Shown here: positions 45,690-56,960 of the stretch, piece by piece
How positions within the stretch are numbered: the first letter of the stretch is position 1
Layout of the letters: each line of letters opens with the position of its first letter
DNA from: Sphagnum compactum
Lineage: Eukaryota > Bryophyta > Sphagnopsida > Sphagnales
Length of the DNA: 64,000 nucleotides
Direction: 5' to 3'
NCBI GenBank assembly: GCA_965153455.1
Contig: OZ234501.1
Span: 9,982,001-10,046,000 of the forward strand
Translations under genes and position numbers: made by a program
The notes under the pieces: model-generated
What the model was told of the DNA's origin: nothing
The model's database searches: none
The model's input: only the letters and a program-made list of their open reading frames with translations

Positions 45690-47480
45690 TAACCATTCCT
45701 AGAGGGTACCTACTACCTACTACCTCTATATGTGTGCAAAAAAAAGCCCCTAATATGAATTTCATTTTTCACACATAAATGTAAAAAAATGGTCCTTTAC
45801 AGTGGGCCAGTTTGTGTGCATCTGAACAACAAAAGTTTTACTCATGTAAGGTGGCTGTTCTTCGCAATCCAACTAGCCCACAAAATTTTTAAAACATGTA
45901 ACCAGTTCTGGTGTCTTAATCAAGTTCCTCTTTTAGGTCGTTTAGAGTGTTGGAGTGTTGGTCTGATATATGGAGTTAAAACTGGTATCAACTATAGCAT
46001 CGATATTGTTATAGAAAGAGACCAGACTACTGTAGTACCTAGCCTGGTTAGGCACTAATTAATTAGTTTGTGGAATTATCAAAAATTGTGAAAAATACGT
46101 GCCTCCAATGCTAAAAATCTGAATGAAGCTGTCAAGCACAATAGCTTCATTATTTAATATAATGTTAAATTGCAATTTTAAAAAAAAAACTGCCAAACAT
46201 AACTGATAAAAAAAATTTAATTGTTACGCACTTGGCTGCCAAACCAACTAGGGCAACTTCTGGTATTAGATTTAAGATAGTAATCTTCATACAATCTTCA
46301 TATTGATACCAGGGAGCCATCCTCTTAGCTCCCCTAGTATGAACCCTAGCTCCTCCTTTACGAATGCATGGAGCTTTCTAATGAGCTATATTGGTGGCCA
46401 TTATACTGGTGAAACAAGTAGGCATAAGATCTCTAATCCTTTCTAGGAGGGATATTCATACATATCAGGTGCCCTTTAAATATATTAGGGACTTCCTCCA
46501 AGTGCTTTATGATAAGTGGAACTCTTCCTTTGCCATCAAATTTTGGGGATGGTTTGGTGAAAGTGTGGAGCATCTATCTCAATAGAAGCTAGTTTTCAAT
46601 TTACAATAATTTTGAAAACCAATCCTGGTCATAACCAGTGTTGTCCAATTATTGATTTTTAAGAGAACCTTCAATTCCAGTTTTGAACCTTTTTTCTTTT
46701 GTTTGATTGGAACCTTTGCTGCAATTTTTATTTTATTTATATTTATAAAAAATAATTAAAAACATTTCCTTCAAAATTTGGAGCCTGATCTAGTTTAGGA
46801 TTAGATTCAGGTCTACCTCACACAACTAAAATAAAAACATTTATGTAACACTGCTCTTGTCCAACATGTGCACTTAGAACCTGGAACCAGAGAAGCCAAA
46901 GAGCCTGCTTGTTCTAGTCAACCTGCCAACACTGGTCTTAACTCTTACCATCATCACTCATAACCCAAATTATATCTCCCTTAGGATTTATGACTATTGT
47001 TGTTTGAAATGTCTAGTCAAGCTTTGGCTGTTGTTTTACAGTAGTTGGGGGCATCTTAAGTCCCTAAATACTACCTTTAGGTGCCTCCAAACCTACTCCT
47101 TAGGTGTAAGGCACCTAGAGTGGTGATCACCTTGTGATCTACCCCATCCATCCTCACCTTGTGGTCTATGAAGCCAAAGAACCTGCTAATTGTTGATGTG
47201 AATTGGCATTGGCTGAATCTTGAATTGTAAAAGAGTTGTTGGGTTCAGGTTTTCAAAACAAAATTAAACCAAAGACCCATCGGATCTGGATCTAAAGAAT
47301 ATTCCTAAAAGTTAAGCCTCATGGATCTAGGTCTGGGTCAAAACCTTTGGACTGCTAACTCCCGAATCTAATGGATCTTACTTGGATAAGACCCACCAGA
47401 TCCAAGTTTGGTCTGGGTCTAGTTCAGAAATGTGTTCAATGGACATGAACTGGAAATTTGAATCTGTAACTGAGGAATGG
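45690..47480. other. Mixed-composition DNA, no gene identified
   Basis: Moderate GC content and several frames of 60-90 codons (about 45,789-46,058 and 46,391-46,585), none recognised. GGATCT and GATCCA words recur at 47,280-47,410. It probably belongs to the same gene graveyard as its neighbours. Confidence 0.4.
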
Positions 47481-47489
47481 CAATACATT

Positions 47490-48505
47490 GTAGCATAGGC
47501 ATGCCCAAGGAGAAAATGGGATGAGAGGTGAGTACACACATCTTGTTCCAACTCTTCTGACAAAGCATGCACAAGGCTGTTGCCATTGATTATAAGTGCT
47601 AATAGCTGGTCTCTCCTTCCTCGTTTAGCAACCCAACCTCCCACCATTCTTTTATCTACACTTGTAGCACTGCATGTCGAATACCTGGTTTGATTCTGCT
47701 GAGGACATTGTGGTTCCATTTGAGATCTCTTCACTAGTAAGACTTGCCTCCCAGACTGTTATGTCTTGTGAAGGAGAATCTCCTCTCCTTCTGGGTAGAC
47801 GTTATTTCATCCATTGCCTTAGCCTTCATTATTGCTTCCTGGCAACCTACTCTTGTGTTCTCATTGTTGATGATCTGGTGCATGTCCCACTCAAGCAGCA
47901 AGTGTGAAAATCCAATGATGATGGCTGTCTCCTGCTTGTCCCCTGTGAGGAGAGAAACCTCTCTCTGAGTGAGTTCTGTTGATGCTACAACCAGTGTCCA
48001 AAGCCCCTCCCTTGCATAATTGTCAAGATGCCCAAGTATATTTGCACAACTACTTCAGCACAGTGTTTGTCCTCCACCAAAAGAGTCACAATTCACTGCC
48101 AACTTCAGAAACTGGGGACATTCAGCCACAGTGGCCACCATGTCCAGAAGTAAAGTATCAGTACCCTTCACAAAGCAGCTTGATAGTCCTGTCAGGGCAA
48201 TCAACCACTATTGACATCTGCTTCCAAATGTTGTCAAACTCATGGATACCCAACACTTAGTACCTATTCATTCACCACCATAAACTTTGCATCATTTCTG
48301 AGCACCAGGATACATCCAATCAGTTTGCTACATCAACCTCTAACCAGTCTGATTCAGTAGATAATACCTGCTTCATACCTTTGGATCTCACCCAAGACAT
48401 GTTGATAACGATGCTGGATGATGTATGCTCTACAAAGCTCTATAACCATTAGCTACAGCTGCTGACATTAGAGCTTGTTCATCTGGAGACTCGCCCTGAT
48501 GCTCC
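47490..48505 (-). pseudogene. P4-type ATPase (phospholipid flippase) pseudogene
   Basis: Reading the minus strand downwards: HQGESPDEQALMSAAVANGY (about 48,500-48,440), VLGIHEFDN-WKQMSIVVDCP (about 48,258-48,200), NILGHLDNYAREGLWTLVVA (about 48,050-47,990), LTGDKQETAIIIGFSHLLL (about 47,949-47,893), then IINNENTR and LALIINGNSLVHALSEELE (about 47,600-47,545). These occur in this order in the cytoplasmic nucleotide-binding and phosphorylation domains of plant P4 ATPases (ALA type, closest in wording to ALA1 as I recall). Such proteins flip phospholipids across membranes with a CDC50 partner. Frameshifts, stops and missing transmembrane parts show a decayed copy. The spacing suggests that introns are absent or short, so a retrocopy is possible. 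Confidence 0.87.
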
Positions 48506-48519
48506 TAAGGTCCAACACC

Positions 48520-49370
48520 TTCCTCAGACTTGGCCACCTGCATTTCAAGTGGACCTGTTGGTGACAATTTGACCCTTGTATGCACAATTGAGTTGCAACT
48601 TAGATGAAAAGTTACCACCACACACTTCAAGATTTTTTGTGTCCTTTTATCAAGCCATGGCTTGATAGCTGCCCAGCATGTCTTGAATGCAGTTAGAGCA
48701 TTGACAAATGAACATCCTCTCTAGGTAGTCCGGATAATAACCCTGATCCACCTTTGCAATTTTCTGAATGAAATGTCTCAATTGAACTCATATGCTTCAT
48801 GGTCTGCATTACACAACAAGGCAGAGATTCACAATTCTGTGAGCATCACCAACAAGAAAGCCACAGAACAAAATGGGAGCGTTTGAATTATAGATATTTA
48901 GGCGTGTGTCAAACATCCCAGTTGCAAAAAAGAGACGAAGGCAGCTCCAAGTGAAAAGTGCTTGACTCAAATCGCTCCCAGCAAGTCTTGCACATCAAAG
49001 AAAAGCAAGTGTCAGACTTCTTGGAGCAGGCTGGAAACTTCCAATTGATCAGAGACTCGCATTCTTTTACATGGTACAGCAGCATGCACTCCATTGTTAT
49101 GATTTTCAGAACCCCATTTACCTGCAACTAGCCTAGCATTTTGACATACAGAGGCCAACTGATCTTATCCATGTTGTGATGGAAGTGTGGATATCAGGCC
49201 TTTGTTGCTTCTTGTTCTGGAAAATCAAAGCTCTGTTACCAACACCAAATGCCAAATTCATCCCCAAAAACCTTAGTAAGTGCACAACATTGCATGACTC
49301 TTGTATGTTCTGTGCTCCAAGAGAGAGCAACAGGATTGACACTAACAAGACCTAATGGCTCCATTGAGAT
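48520..49370. other. Mixed-composition DNA, possible gene remnant
   Basis: Similar in composition to the neighbouring pseudogenes. Minus-strand frames at about 48,909-49,127 and 49,133-49,348 are not recognised. It may be further P4-ATPase sequence too decayed to read. Confidence 0.35.
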
Positions 49371-49375
49371 GTGAA

Positions 49376-49600
49376 CTCTGACAGGATTGATGTTCAGTTA
49401 CCTTCTAGGATCTGTGGTCCCATCATTGTGAAGGTTCCAAAAGAAACTCTCAGCACCACAGTTTGTCTCTCTGACCTCCAGGAACTGCCCAAAAACTTCC
49501 TATCAGATAATGTATTTTGATCATACAGAAGCCACAACAAGTTAATGCATCTTGCATAGATTGTGTCCAATCTTTTGATTTGCTTCAGAAGATATGACTA
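49376..49600. repeat. Direct repeat flanking the PPR block (copy 1)
   Basis: Starts with CTCTGACAGGATTGATGTTC and ends near TGTCCAATCTTTTGATTTGC. It is similar along about 215 bp, with gaps, to 51,080-51,301. Confidence 0.6.
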
Positions 49601-49778
49601 TAATCAACAGGTGAAGACTTTTGACAAATAAAACAAACATAGTGTCAGAAGAAGGCTGTAGACAGAGAGGAATAACACAAGAAAACTTACCACTGCCATG
49701 ATCTTGGACAGCCACCTCTCTTTCTATCTGGTGTGCTCTGGGAAAAAGTGTGGTGTACTGCAATCATTTTTGAAGGGT

Positions 49779-50706
49779 CTAGTGCAATTGTGGGTGTACA
49801 CAGATACACAGCACCTGGCAATGCCCATGGATCACAAATCCTCCAAGTATGGCATTCCAACAGACCACATCACATGATGAGATCTTGTTGAACACTCTCC
49901 AAGCATCCTCGACAATCCCACATTTTGTATACATGTCAATGAAGCTACTGCTCACACAGACATCTGAATGCCATCCACTTCCAATGATCTGCTCATCAGC
50001 ACACCTGCCCTCTTCAAGTGTAACAACACTGGCACATGCATTCAGCATCCCATAAAACTAACAGAGTTTGGTCGCACAACATCCTGTCTTTGCATTGCAT
50101 TTGTCAAAATAATTCCAGTGCCTTCTGCTCTTGCCTGCATCTCACATGTCCAAATATCATGGCAGCCCAAGTCACCACATTTCCAGATGACATCTTGTTG
50201 CACACCCTCCAAGTATCCTCCATGCTCCCAAATTTTGCATACGTGTCAACCAAGCTACTTCCTACAAAAACATGTGCAATCCCATCCACTTTCAATGACC
50301 TGCTCATAGGACACCTACCCTCTTCAAGTGCAACTATGCTGGCACATGCATTCAGCACCCCACAAAGGTAACAGAGTTTGATCACACACCTTTCGTGTTG
50401 CATTTGTCAAAATAATTCCAGTGCCTTCTGCCCTTGCCTGCATTTCACATGTCCCAATATTTCCAAGTGACAACATCTCAAGGTGGCATCATGTTGAACA
50501 TTCTCCAAGCATCCTCATGCTCCCACATTTTGCTGACATTCTCACAGAGATGCCTATTGCAAGCAGCAGCATAAATGTTTGATAGCAGCACATAACCCAC
50601 AACACTTTCAGGCTCCAATTTAAGATCAACTTGTTTTGCAACATCAGGTCCCAATTCTGCATCTAGCTCCAAATTAAGCATTGCAGGCACATAGTCCTCA
50701 GCCATA
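49779..50706 (-). pseudogene. PPR protein pseudogene (PLS type with E-domain piece)
   Basis: The minus strand holds pentatricopeptide units: YVLLSNIYAAACNRHLCENV (an E-domain motif, about 50,600-50,530), then GVLNACASIVALEEGRC, VFVGSSLVDTYAKFGSMEDT and FGHVRCRQEQKALELF (about 50,360-50,104), then LNACASVVTLEEGRC, VSSSFIDMYTKCGIVEDAWR and VFNKISSCDVVCWNAILGGF (about 50,048-49,800). PPR proteins bind organelle RNA and guide editing or processing. Here the order is wrong: an E-domain piece lies upstream of the repeats, and frames are interrupted, so the locus is a rearranged relic. The wording of the units recalls the large PPR families of ferns. Confidence 0.88.
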
Positions 50707-51079
50707 CTCCCACATTACACCACACTAGATGCAAAAACACAAAACTGATCAATGAGGACCTAAACCTCCATGCAAAGGCAAAACCCCAAGAACTCATTAA
50801 AAAAAATCTACATCCCTTTCTCCCTTTCAAGACAAAGGATGGCGAAAAAGGAGATGGGAGCACTGACCTTGGTCTGCAGGCCTGCTAAATGGGGGGCTGG
50901 ACACTGGATGGTCCTCTACAAACTGATCGCCTCCTTCAATGTGTCAGGGTTTTACCTGCTATTACCAACAGTGTTTTCTGTGAAAGCTCCATGCATGTGT
51001 TACACAAATAGTTCTGCAAGACCCAAAACAAAGTCCTTTCATATATGGTTGGTTTACTAGGCTCCCTTGACATTTGAAA
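50707..51079. other. Sequence between the PPR relic and the second direct repeat
   Basis: A plus-strand frame of about 96 codons (50,770-51,060) starts at a non-ATG codon and is not recognised. Confidence 0.35.
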
Positions 51080-51301
51080 TCTGACTGGATTGATGTTTAG
51101 TTACCTTCTCTAATCTGTGATCCCGGCATTGCAAAAGACCCAAAAAGAACTCATACCACAGTAACACCCTCTTCTCTCTGGCACTGAACTGCAGAAGAAC
51201 AACTTTATCAAATTCTACTGTACTTCGATCACATAAGAAGCAACTATGAGGTATTGCATAGCTTGATGTCCAATCTTTCAATTTGCTCCAAGTATCCGAA
51301 G
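51080..51301. repeat. Direct repeat flanking the PPR block (copy 2)
   Basis: Starts CTGACTGGATTGATGTTTAG and ends near TGTCCAATCTTTCAATTTGC, matching 49,376-49,600 in the same orientation about 1.7 kb away. Confidence 0.6.
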
Positions 51302-52415
51302 TAGATCCTAATGCAAATCCCCCTCAAGCATCCCAAGTGGATCATGATGCGTAGTCCTTGTCCATGGGCTGATCCCAATTAGACTATGCTTGCGTTTACC
51401 TGGTAATCGCATTGATGCAAAAATGTACACTGAAATTAATTACCACATGCACATGACATATGGTATGTAAAGTCCTCAGCCCCAGGCTTTACCCCCATTC
51501 ATTTAAATTTTTTTTGAAATTATTAATTTTTTGTGATTCACAAATAGTCTACCTATGAAATTGTCCTATGAGTACTGAAATTATTCATATAGTAGCCTGC
51601 GCAATAATTATGATGGTTTTCAACACCTCAACTTTATATTTTTATAAAATCTCATTTCAATATTTCAAGGATTAATTAATGACGAATCTGACCCTAGGGT
51701 AAGGTATTACATTTTTTGAAAAGTCCACCCTTCATGAGGAAAAATCATGGTGTGTAACATGCCCTCTAAGAGCATCTCCTCCGCAGGCCGTCAAACTAGT
51801 TGCTCCTGTAAAATCGACATTGCCAGTGACGTTAACAGGTCCATCACCCAAAAGTAACAGCATATTTTTGCACTCCCCCATTGCAACAGCTCCCGCACTT
51901 CTCGTCATATGATTTTGATACATTCGTGGAAGTCATTTCCTTGGAATTCAACACATCTCAGCTCATCCTCACATTTGTCATGTGTCAAGTTTAAACTTGT
52001 TTATTAGAGAGTCTTCACTGAGTCTTTTTTTTAAAAATTTGTTTGAAAGCGAGTTATGATTCAGGGAGTCTTTAACTAGCCTTTCTTTTTAATAGTTTTT
52101 TTTTTGAGAGTGAGTTGTGAGGTATATTGCATTATAGTTCGTAGCTTGTGCACACACAAGGAGATTATTGTTAATCACTTTCACCAAAAAATTATTGTTC
52201 ATCATTTGCACAACAATTTAGAGTATGCACAGAACTTAGAGCAGTGTAGCAACATATTGTGAGTTTTTCACAACGAAACATGCATGTTGCTACAAGCTTG
52301 ACAAGCTCACACACACAAACATTTCTTAGGGTTCAAGTGACATTGCGCTCACCTTTCATTGCGTTGATAATTTAATTGATGAACTTACTAGCCAAGTTTT
52401 TTCTTTTTTTTTCCT
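51302..52415. other. Intergenic DNA with one coding-like short frame
   Basis: Mostly unrecognised. On the minus strand 51,923-51,732 begins with ATG and encodes about 63 residues (MTRSAGAVAMGECKN, then GATSLTACGGDALRGHVTHH), GC-richer than its surroundings. It could be a lost gene's first exon but matches no family I know. Confidence 0.35.
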
Positions 52416-52418
52416 TTT

Positions 52419-53020
52419 CAAATTTGTGGTCTTGAAAGATTGTTGACTATTCCCATTTTTTTAGCATTTTTTTCCAAATTTTCATTATTAAAAAAACCAT
52501 TTTTTTCACAAAACTTTTTTTTTTCTTTTTCTTTTTTCTTTTTTTGCGTTGTGTGAAAATTCGCCCAAAAAAATAAATAACACTGGTAGTGACCAAGGTT
52601 TTGTTTTTCAAATTTGTTGTCTCGAAAGATTGACAAGTTTTCCCATATTTTGGTTTTTTTTTTGAATTTATAGGACAACAAAAAAAATGCCATATATTTT
52701 CCAAATTTTTATGTTGCCATTGTGCAAAAATTTGCCCAAAATAAAAATGGTGGTAATGACTAGTTTTTCTTGGGTTCAAATTATTTATGATGTTTCAAAA
52801 GATTGGCAAGTTTCTTCATTTTTGTCCTTTTCTTTTGAATTTACAATACAAGAAAAAAAGTTCCATATTCATTCCAATTTTTTTTGTCACCGTTGTGTGA
52901 AAAATTCGCCCCCAACAAAAACGTAAAAACGTTAGTAGCGGCCAATTTTTTTTTGGGGGTTCAAATTTGTCGTCTCCAAATATTTTGGCAACTTTTCCTC
53001 TTTTTTTTTGCCATGTCCAA
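52419..53020. repeat. Tandem repeat of about 170-190 bp units
   Basis: Units start near 52,419, 52,609, 52,777 and 52,962, each with CAAATTTGTNGTCTNGAAAG or a variant, then a T-rich stretch, then GTTGTGTGAAAAATTCGCCC or similar, then GTAGTGACCAA or similar. There are three full copies and a partial one, strongly diverged. The unit length is in the range of plant satellites. Confidence 0.7.
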
Positions 53021-53037
53021 TGATGTGGAAATTTAAC

Positions 53038-53166
53038 CATAATGTCAAAACCTAGCATCCATGACTAATCCTTTTCAACTAGATTAATCGTTTACGTCAT
53101 TTTTAGTCATTTATGTCATGTGTAATGGTATTGGTCTAGTCATGGATGCCATGTTTTGGCATAGTG
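53038..53166. mobile_element. 129-bp foldback MITE with AAC target duplication
   Basis: Left end CATAATGTCAAAACCTAGCA followed by TCCATGACTAATCC. Right end, complemented, CACTATGCCAAAACATGGCA followed by TCCATGACTAGACC. About 28 of 34 bases match. AAC flanks both sides (53,035-53,037 and 53,167-53,169). A 3-bp duplication with CACTA-like ends suggests a miniature CACTA, but Harbinger MITEs also duplicate 3 bp, and a Harbinger transposase relic lies 100 bp away. Confidence 0.72.
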
Positions 53167-53268
53167 AACCAGAAATAATAATGTTGGTGCAAGCATGAAA
53201 TTAAAAATATTTGGATCTTGTTGATTCACAGCCCCTAGAAATCCACATCTCTAACGCACGGTTCAACA

Positions 53269-54413
53269 ATGGAAAGATGTTCTAGTAGTTCAAATAGCAG
53301 AGCACATGTATGAAAATGAAGATGAAGATTGGTTCATCAACATGTCGGTTCAAAAAAATGTAAGCATTGCAATTGCAACACCCAATCCATGGTGGCTTGA
53401 AACCTAGAAGATCTCCAGCATCTTCATGGGCAACTTGGGCATGATAAGATTTATGTTGACTACTTTTCTAAAAACCGTGTGTATGATGGGAGATTATTTA
53501 GAAGGAGATACAAGATGAATAGTTTTTTATTTTTTAGAATTATGGACACACTTGTAACTCACGATGTCTACTTTTATTATAGGTGAGATGTTTTGGGTGT
53601 GCAAGGCTTGTCTACATTCAAAAGTGCACTATAGCACTAAAAATGTTGCCTACAGAATGGTTGCAGATGCTATTGATGAATATTACAAGTTGGGCAAAAG
53701 CACAACCATGGAGGGTTTCAAAAGCGCTTTGCTATAGGAATTTGAACTTCATTCAAATCTACCTACTTGAGGCAACCAACATGAGCTAACTTCATGAAAC
53801 AACTAATAATCAAGGAGGCTAGAGATTTTCTAAATATGTTTGCATCAATCAATTACTGCATTATCAATGGAAGAATTGTCCTGTTGCATGGCAAGGTTAG
53901 TTTTGGGATAAGGACAAGCACAAAAGCATAATTCTTGAGGCCATAATTGATCAATCATTGTGGATATGGCACACATTTTTTGGTCTACTTGGGGGCAACA
54001 ATGACATCAATGTATTATATAAGTCTCCTTTAGTTATGGACATGTTGAGGGGTGAATCTATGAGCTTGAATTTCTCTATGAATGGTTCTATGTTATCTTA
54101 AATATTATCTTTAGGTAGATGGAATCTACCTTAGATGGTCATGCTTTGTGCAAACAATCCATGAGCTTCAAGGTGAAAAGAAGTTTCACTTTGCAATGAT
54201 GCAAGAATCTACATGCAAAGATGTAGAAAGAGCATTTGGTGTCTTGCAAGCAACATTTGTAATTATATGGAACCCTTCTAAGCATTAAAACATGGCCACT
54301 ACTGATGACATCATGATAACATGTGTGATTCTTCACAACGTGACTGTTGAAAATGAGAGTGACACATGCTTGGAGAAGTTATTTGAACCTAGAAATGCTC
54401 CTCACCTAAGATG
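53269..54413 (+). pseudogene. PIF/Harbinger transposase pseudogene
   Basis: Landmarks on the plus strand across several frames: YFSKNRVYDGRLFRRRYKMN, FRIMDTLVTHDVYF, VADAIDEYYKLGKSTTMEGF, WKNCPVAWQG, SIILEAIIDQSLWIWHTFFG, GGNNDINVLYKSPLVMDMLR, GIYLRWSCFVQTIHELQG, CKDVERAFGVLQATF and DDIMITCVILHNV. This is the DDE_Tnp_4 fold of plant PIF/Harbinger transposases, including DQSLWIWHxFFG and GVLQAxFxI. Many frameshifts and stops are present, such as TAA after WNPSKH. No terminal repeats or partner Myb-like gene could be assigned to it. Confidence 0.9.
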
Positions 54414-54436
54414 AGGGTTATCATTCAAAGACTTGA

Positions 54437-54708
54437 AGGTCCAAATTCTTTAAGGAATACCAAAAAATGTCACATTGTTAGCCTTTTTGTACTCCTTTGC
54501 ATAGTCCTATTTAACCATCTAAAAACACAAAATGGATGAGATTGATGGAATTTAAAATTGTAGTGGTCTAACATATGGTACTTATAAATAATTTGACACA
54601 TTTTGACTCATTAATATTAATGGGGATCAAAATATAGGACAAAAAAGGACTCCATTAAGAACTAGGTCCTTTTTGTCTTTAATGGTACACCTTAAAGAAT
54701 TTGGACCC
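54437..54708. mobile_element. MITE, copy 2 (272 bp)
   Basis: Ends AGGTCCAAATTCTTTAAGG and, complemented, GGGTCCAAATTCTTTAAGG followed by TGTACCA, with TTGA on both sides (54,433-54,436 and 54,709-54,712). The interior matches the copy at 17,699-17,971 in order and length (GATGGAATTTAAAATT, GGGGATCAAAATATAGG, AAAAAGGA). It abuts the Harbinger relic. Confidence 0.72.
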
Positions 54709-54929
54709 TTGATGCGAGGCACAATGGAACTTGAGAATGTAAGAACATATCATAGCTTGCAAGGTGATTTGATTGAACATCTTTAGGCTATGAAAGGGTC
54801 TAAATTTGCTTGAAATTACATATTGGAGTTTTCATTGAACCAACGTTTGAACCCATGTCAGCATTTTTGTAATTTGATCTTGAGTTCAAGGACTTTGAAA
54901 TTGGAACAATTGCATTGTATTTTTTAGTG

Positions 54930-55120
54930 AGTCCCTCCTAGCTATGTCATATTGAAGTTGATGTTGCTAACTTTTCAAATTCAAGTTGTTATTGTTGTGT
55001 GTCAAATTAGGAATTACGGTACTATGACTATGTCAAATTGCGGTTGTTGCTACTATTATGACCATGTCAGATTGAAGTTGTTGCTATATAGTTGTGAAGT
55101 TGTTGCTACTATTATACCTT
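54930..55120. repeat. Short minisatellite (GTCANATTGAAGTTGTTGCT units)
   Basis: Related units CTATGTCATATTGAAGTTGA, CTATGTCAAATTGCGGTTGT and CCATGTCAGATTGAAGTTGT, each followed by TGCTA, recur about every 45-60 bp. Confidence 0.55.
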
Positions 55121-56960
55121 GTATGTTCCCATAGCTGAAAAATAACCACATGGCTTTGATTGTATGGTTTTCTTGGACCCATAGTCGTATTAGTTATTCC
55201 AACAAAAACATTCACTAGGGTATATAAACTTTTCCAACAAATGTGCATGGGGATGTAAGAGACAACCCTTTTTGAAGTATTGGTGTTAATACTTTCATAC
55301 AGTGTAGCTATGGTTTGAAAAAATAGGTCCAATCAACAAACTTAGAAAACATTCAACAAAGAAAACATATAAACTTCGCCTAAAAGCATCATCAAATTTT
55401 TTAGTAAATTCAGTTGCACAATGCTTGGTGGCATTGCAACCATCTTTAATTCCACCCATGATGGGTTTTATTGGTGGCCAAGCCAGTGTGTTTCTCCTGC
55501 GTTCTTATGTTTGAAATCTAGGAACTTGTCATTTGTCTACAACAATGATCCGAGTCAAGCTAATTAACCATGCACTTTTTCACATCCCAAGCATAAATGT
55601 TATCACAAGAACAAAAAATATGCACTAACCATTTCCATTAATACGTTGCATTTATTATCTTTCCCACTCCATAAAAAATAGTTGCCCAACAGAAAAATCT
55701 TCTAATCCAAAACAAAATTGATTAAAATGTATTTAGGTCTCCTTCCACTAAACATGCAAAAGTGAATGGTTGTAAAAAGAACCCTACTAAGTTTCAACAG
55801 AAGTCAAAGCTTGAACTATTATCTTCATCATGTCCATTGGAAAGCTCAAATGAATCTTGTCAATTGTTGTAAATGTCAAAAATTGGGCAATCAACATTGT
55901 CAAGCTTTTTTATTATGTTGGGTGAGGGCGCAACATTAGTTAGATCCTTTTGTACAAAATTGCTTATGGGCATGGCAATAGATGTTGCAATGTTTGTTGT
56001 AATCTTTGTGTTAATTTTGGTGATCATGACCACATAAATAGGTGTCAAATTTTGAGCACTACCAACTGCCATTTTAGCTTCACCATCTCCTCTGAGCGCT
56101 GAAGTTACAAATACTCTTTCGCTTTTAGATCAAACACAAGCAGATCCACATGCATTGTGAAAAGTTGCAAAGTTGTGTGCTCTTGCAAGGTTTCCACCTT
56201 GACACACATCATTGTTGCCATTTTGGAAGGCGATGTTGCTTGTGCCTTTAACACCACCTCACATACTTTCCCAAGTCTTTGTTCTCCTTCCTATGTCAAT
56301 AACTTGCAAGTTGTTTCATGAGCCTCCCACCTTGGGAAAGCATGGTACGAACAATAACTTCCACACCAAAATCATCACCTTCAAGTTCTTCAAATCATGT
56401 TTCTAAAATAGAAGGACATGGGCGCTTCATGGGTGTTCTTCTTCTGAAGTCCTCATGCGAATCGCTCCACCTAAACACATCTTTCAACAAAAGCCAACAA
56501 TGAATAAAACAAAATCCTAATTAGTTTTTCAGGTGTTTAATTTTATATAGCTTTAATGTTTTGTGAAGAGTATCTTCTGCAAAGTTGCTTGACTTGTTCA
56601 AAGAAATAACACTTCCATAATCACCAACAAATTTAGAAACATTGTGTTTAATGATTCCCCATTTGATTTCAAAACTTCACGATGACCACTAAGCATAACC
56701 CTCTAGCTTCAAACAATTGTAATGCAAAGAGCCTCACTCCCAAAATGTGGTGGAACATTGTCCATTGCTTGTAGTAAGGTCATGGCTCACATGAAGGAAG
56801 CTTCTATAAAGTTAACTCTCCTCCTCAGCCTTGAAGTTCTTCCTTTTATTTGTTTTGGTTGCATCTGCGTGGGTCCTTATGATAACTGACATGATGATAG
56901 AAGAAGTGTGTTAAAAAATGATTAAACATTTTGTCGACAAAATCACATGAAGAGACATGT
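55121..56960. other. Unrecognised, possibly a decayed gene on the minus strand
   Basis: Less AT-rich than average. Minus-strand frames between about 55,860 and 56,440 read FQNGNNDVCQGGNLARAHNF, TSALRGDGEAKMAVGSAQNL and VDCPIFDIYNN, with stops between them. No family was recognised. It could be the accessory (Myb-like) gene of the nearby Harbinger element, but no SANT signature was visible. Confidence 0.3.

Noticed and set aside
47378-47490. Extending the P4-ATPase relic to the end of the open frame at 47,378
   Set aside because: After about 47,490 the translation stops matching the family, and GGATCT-type repeated words begin.
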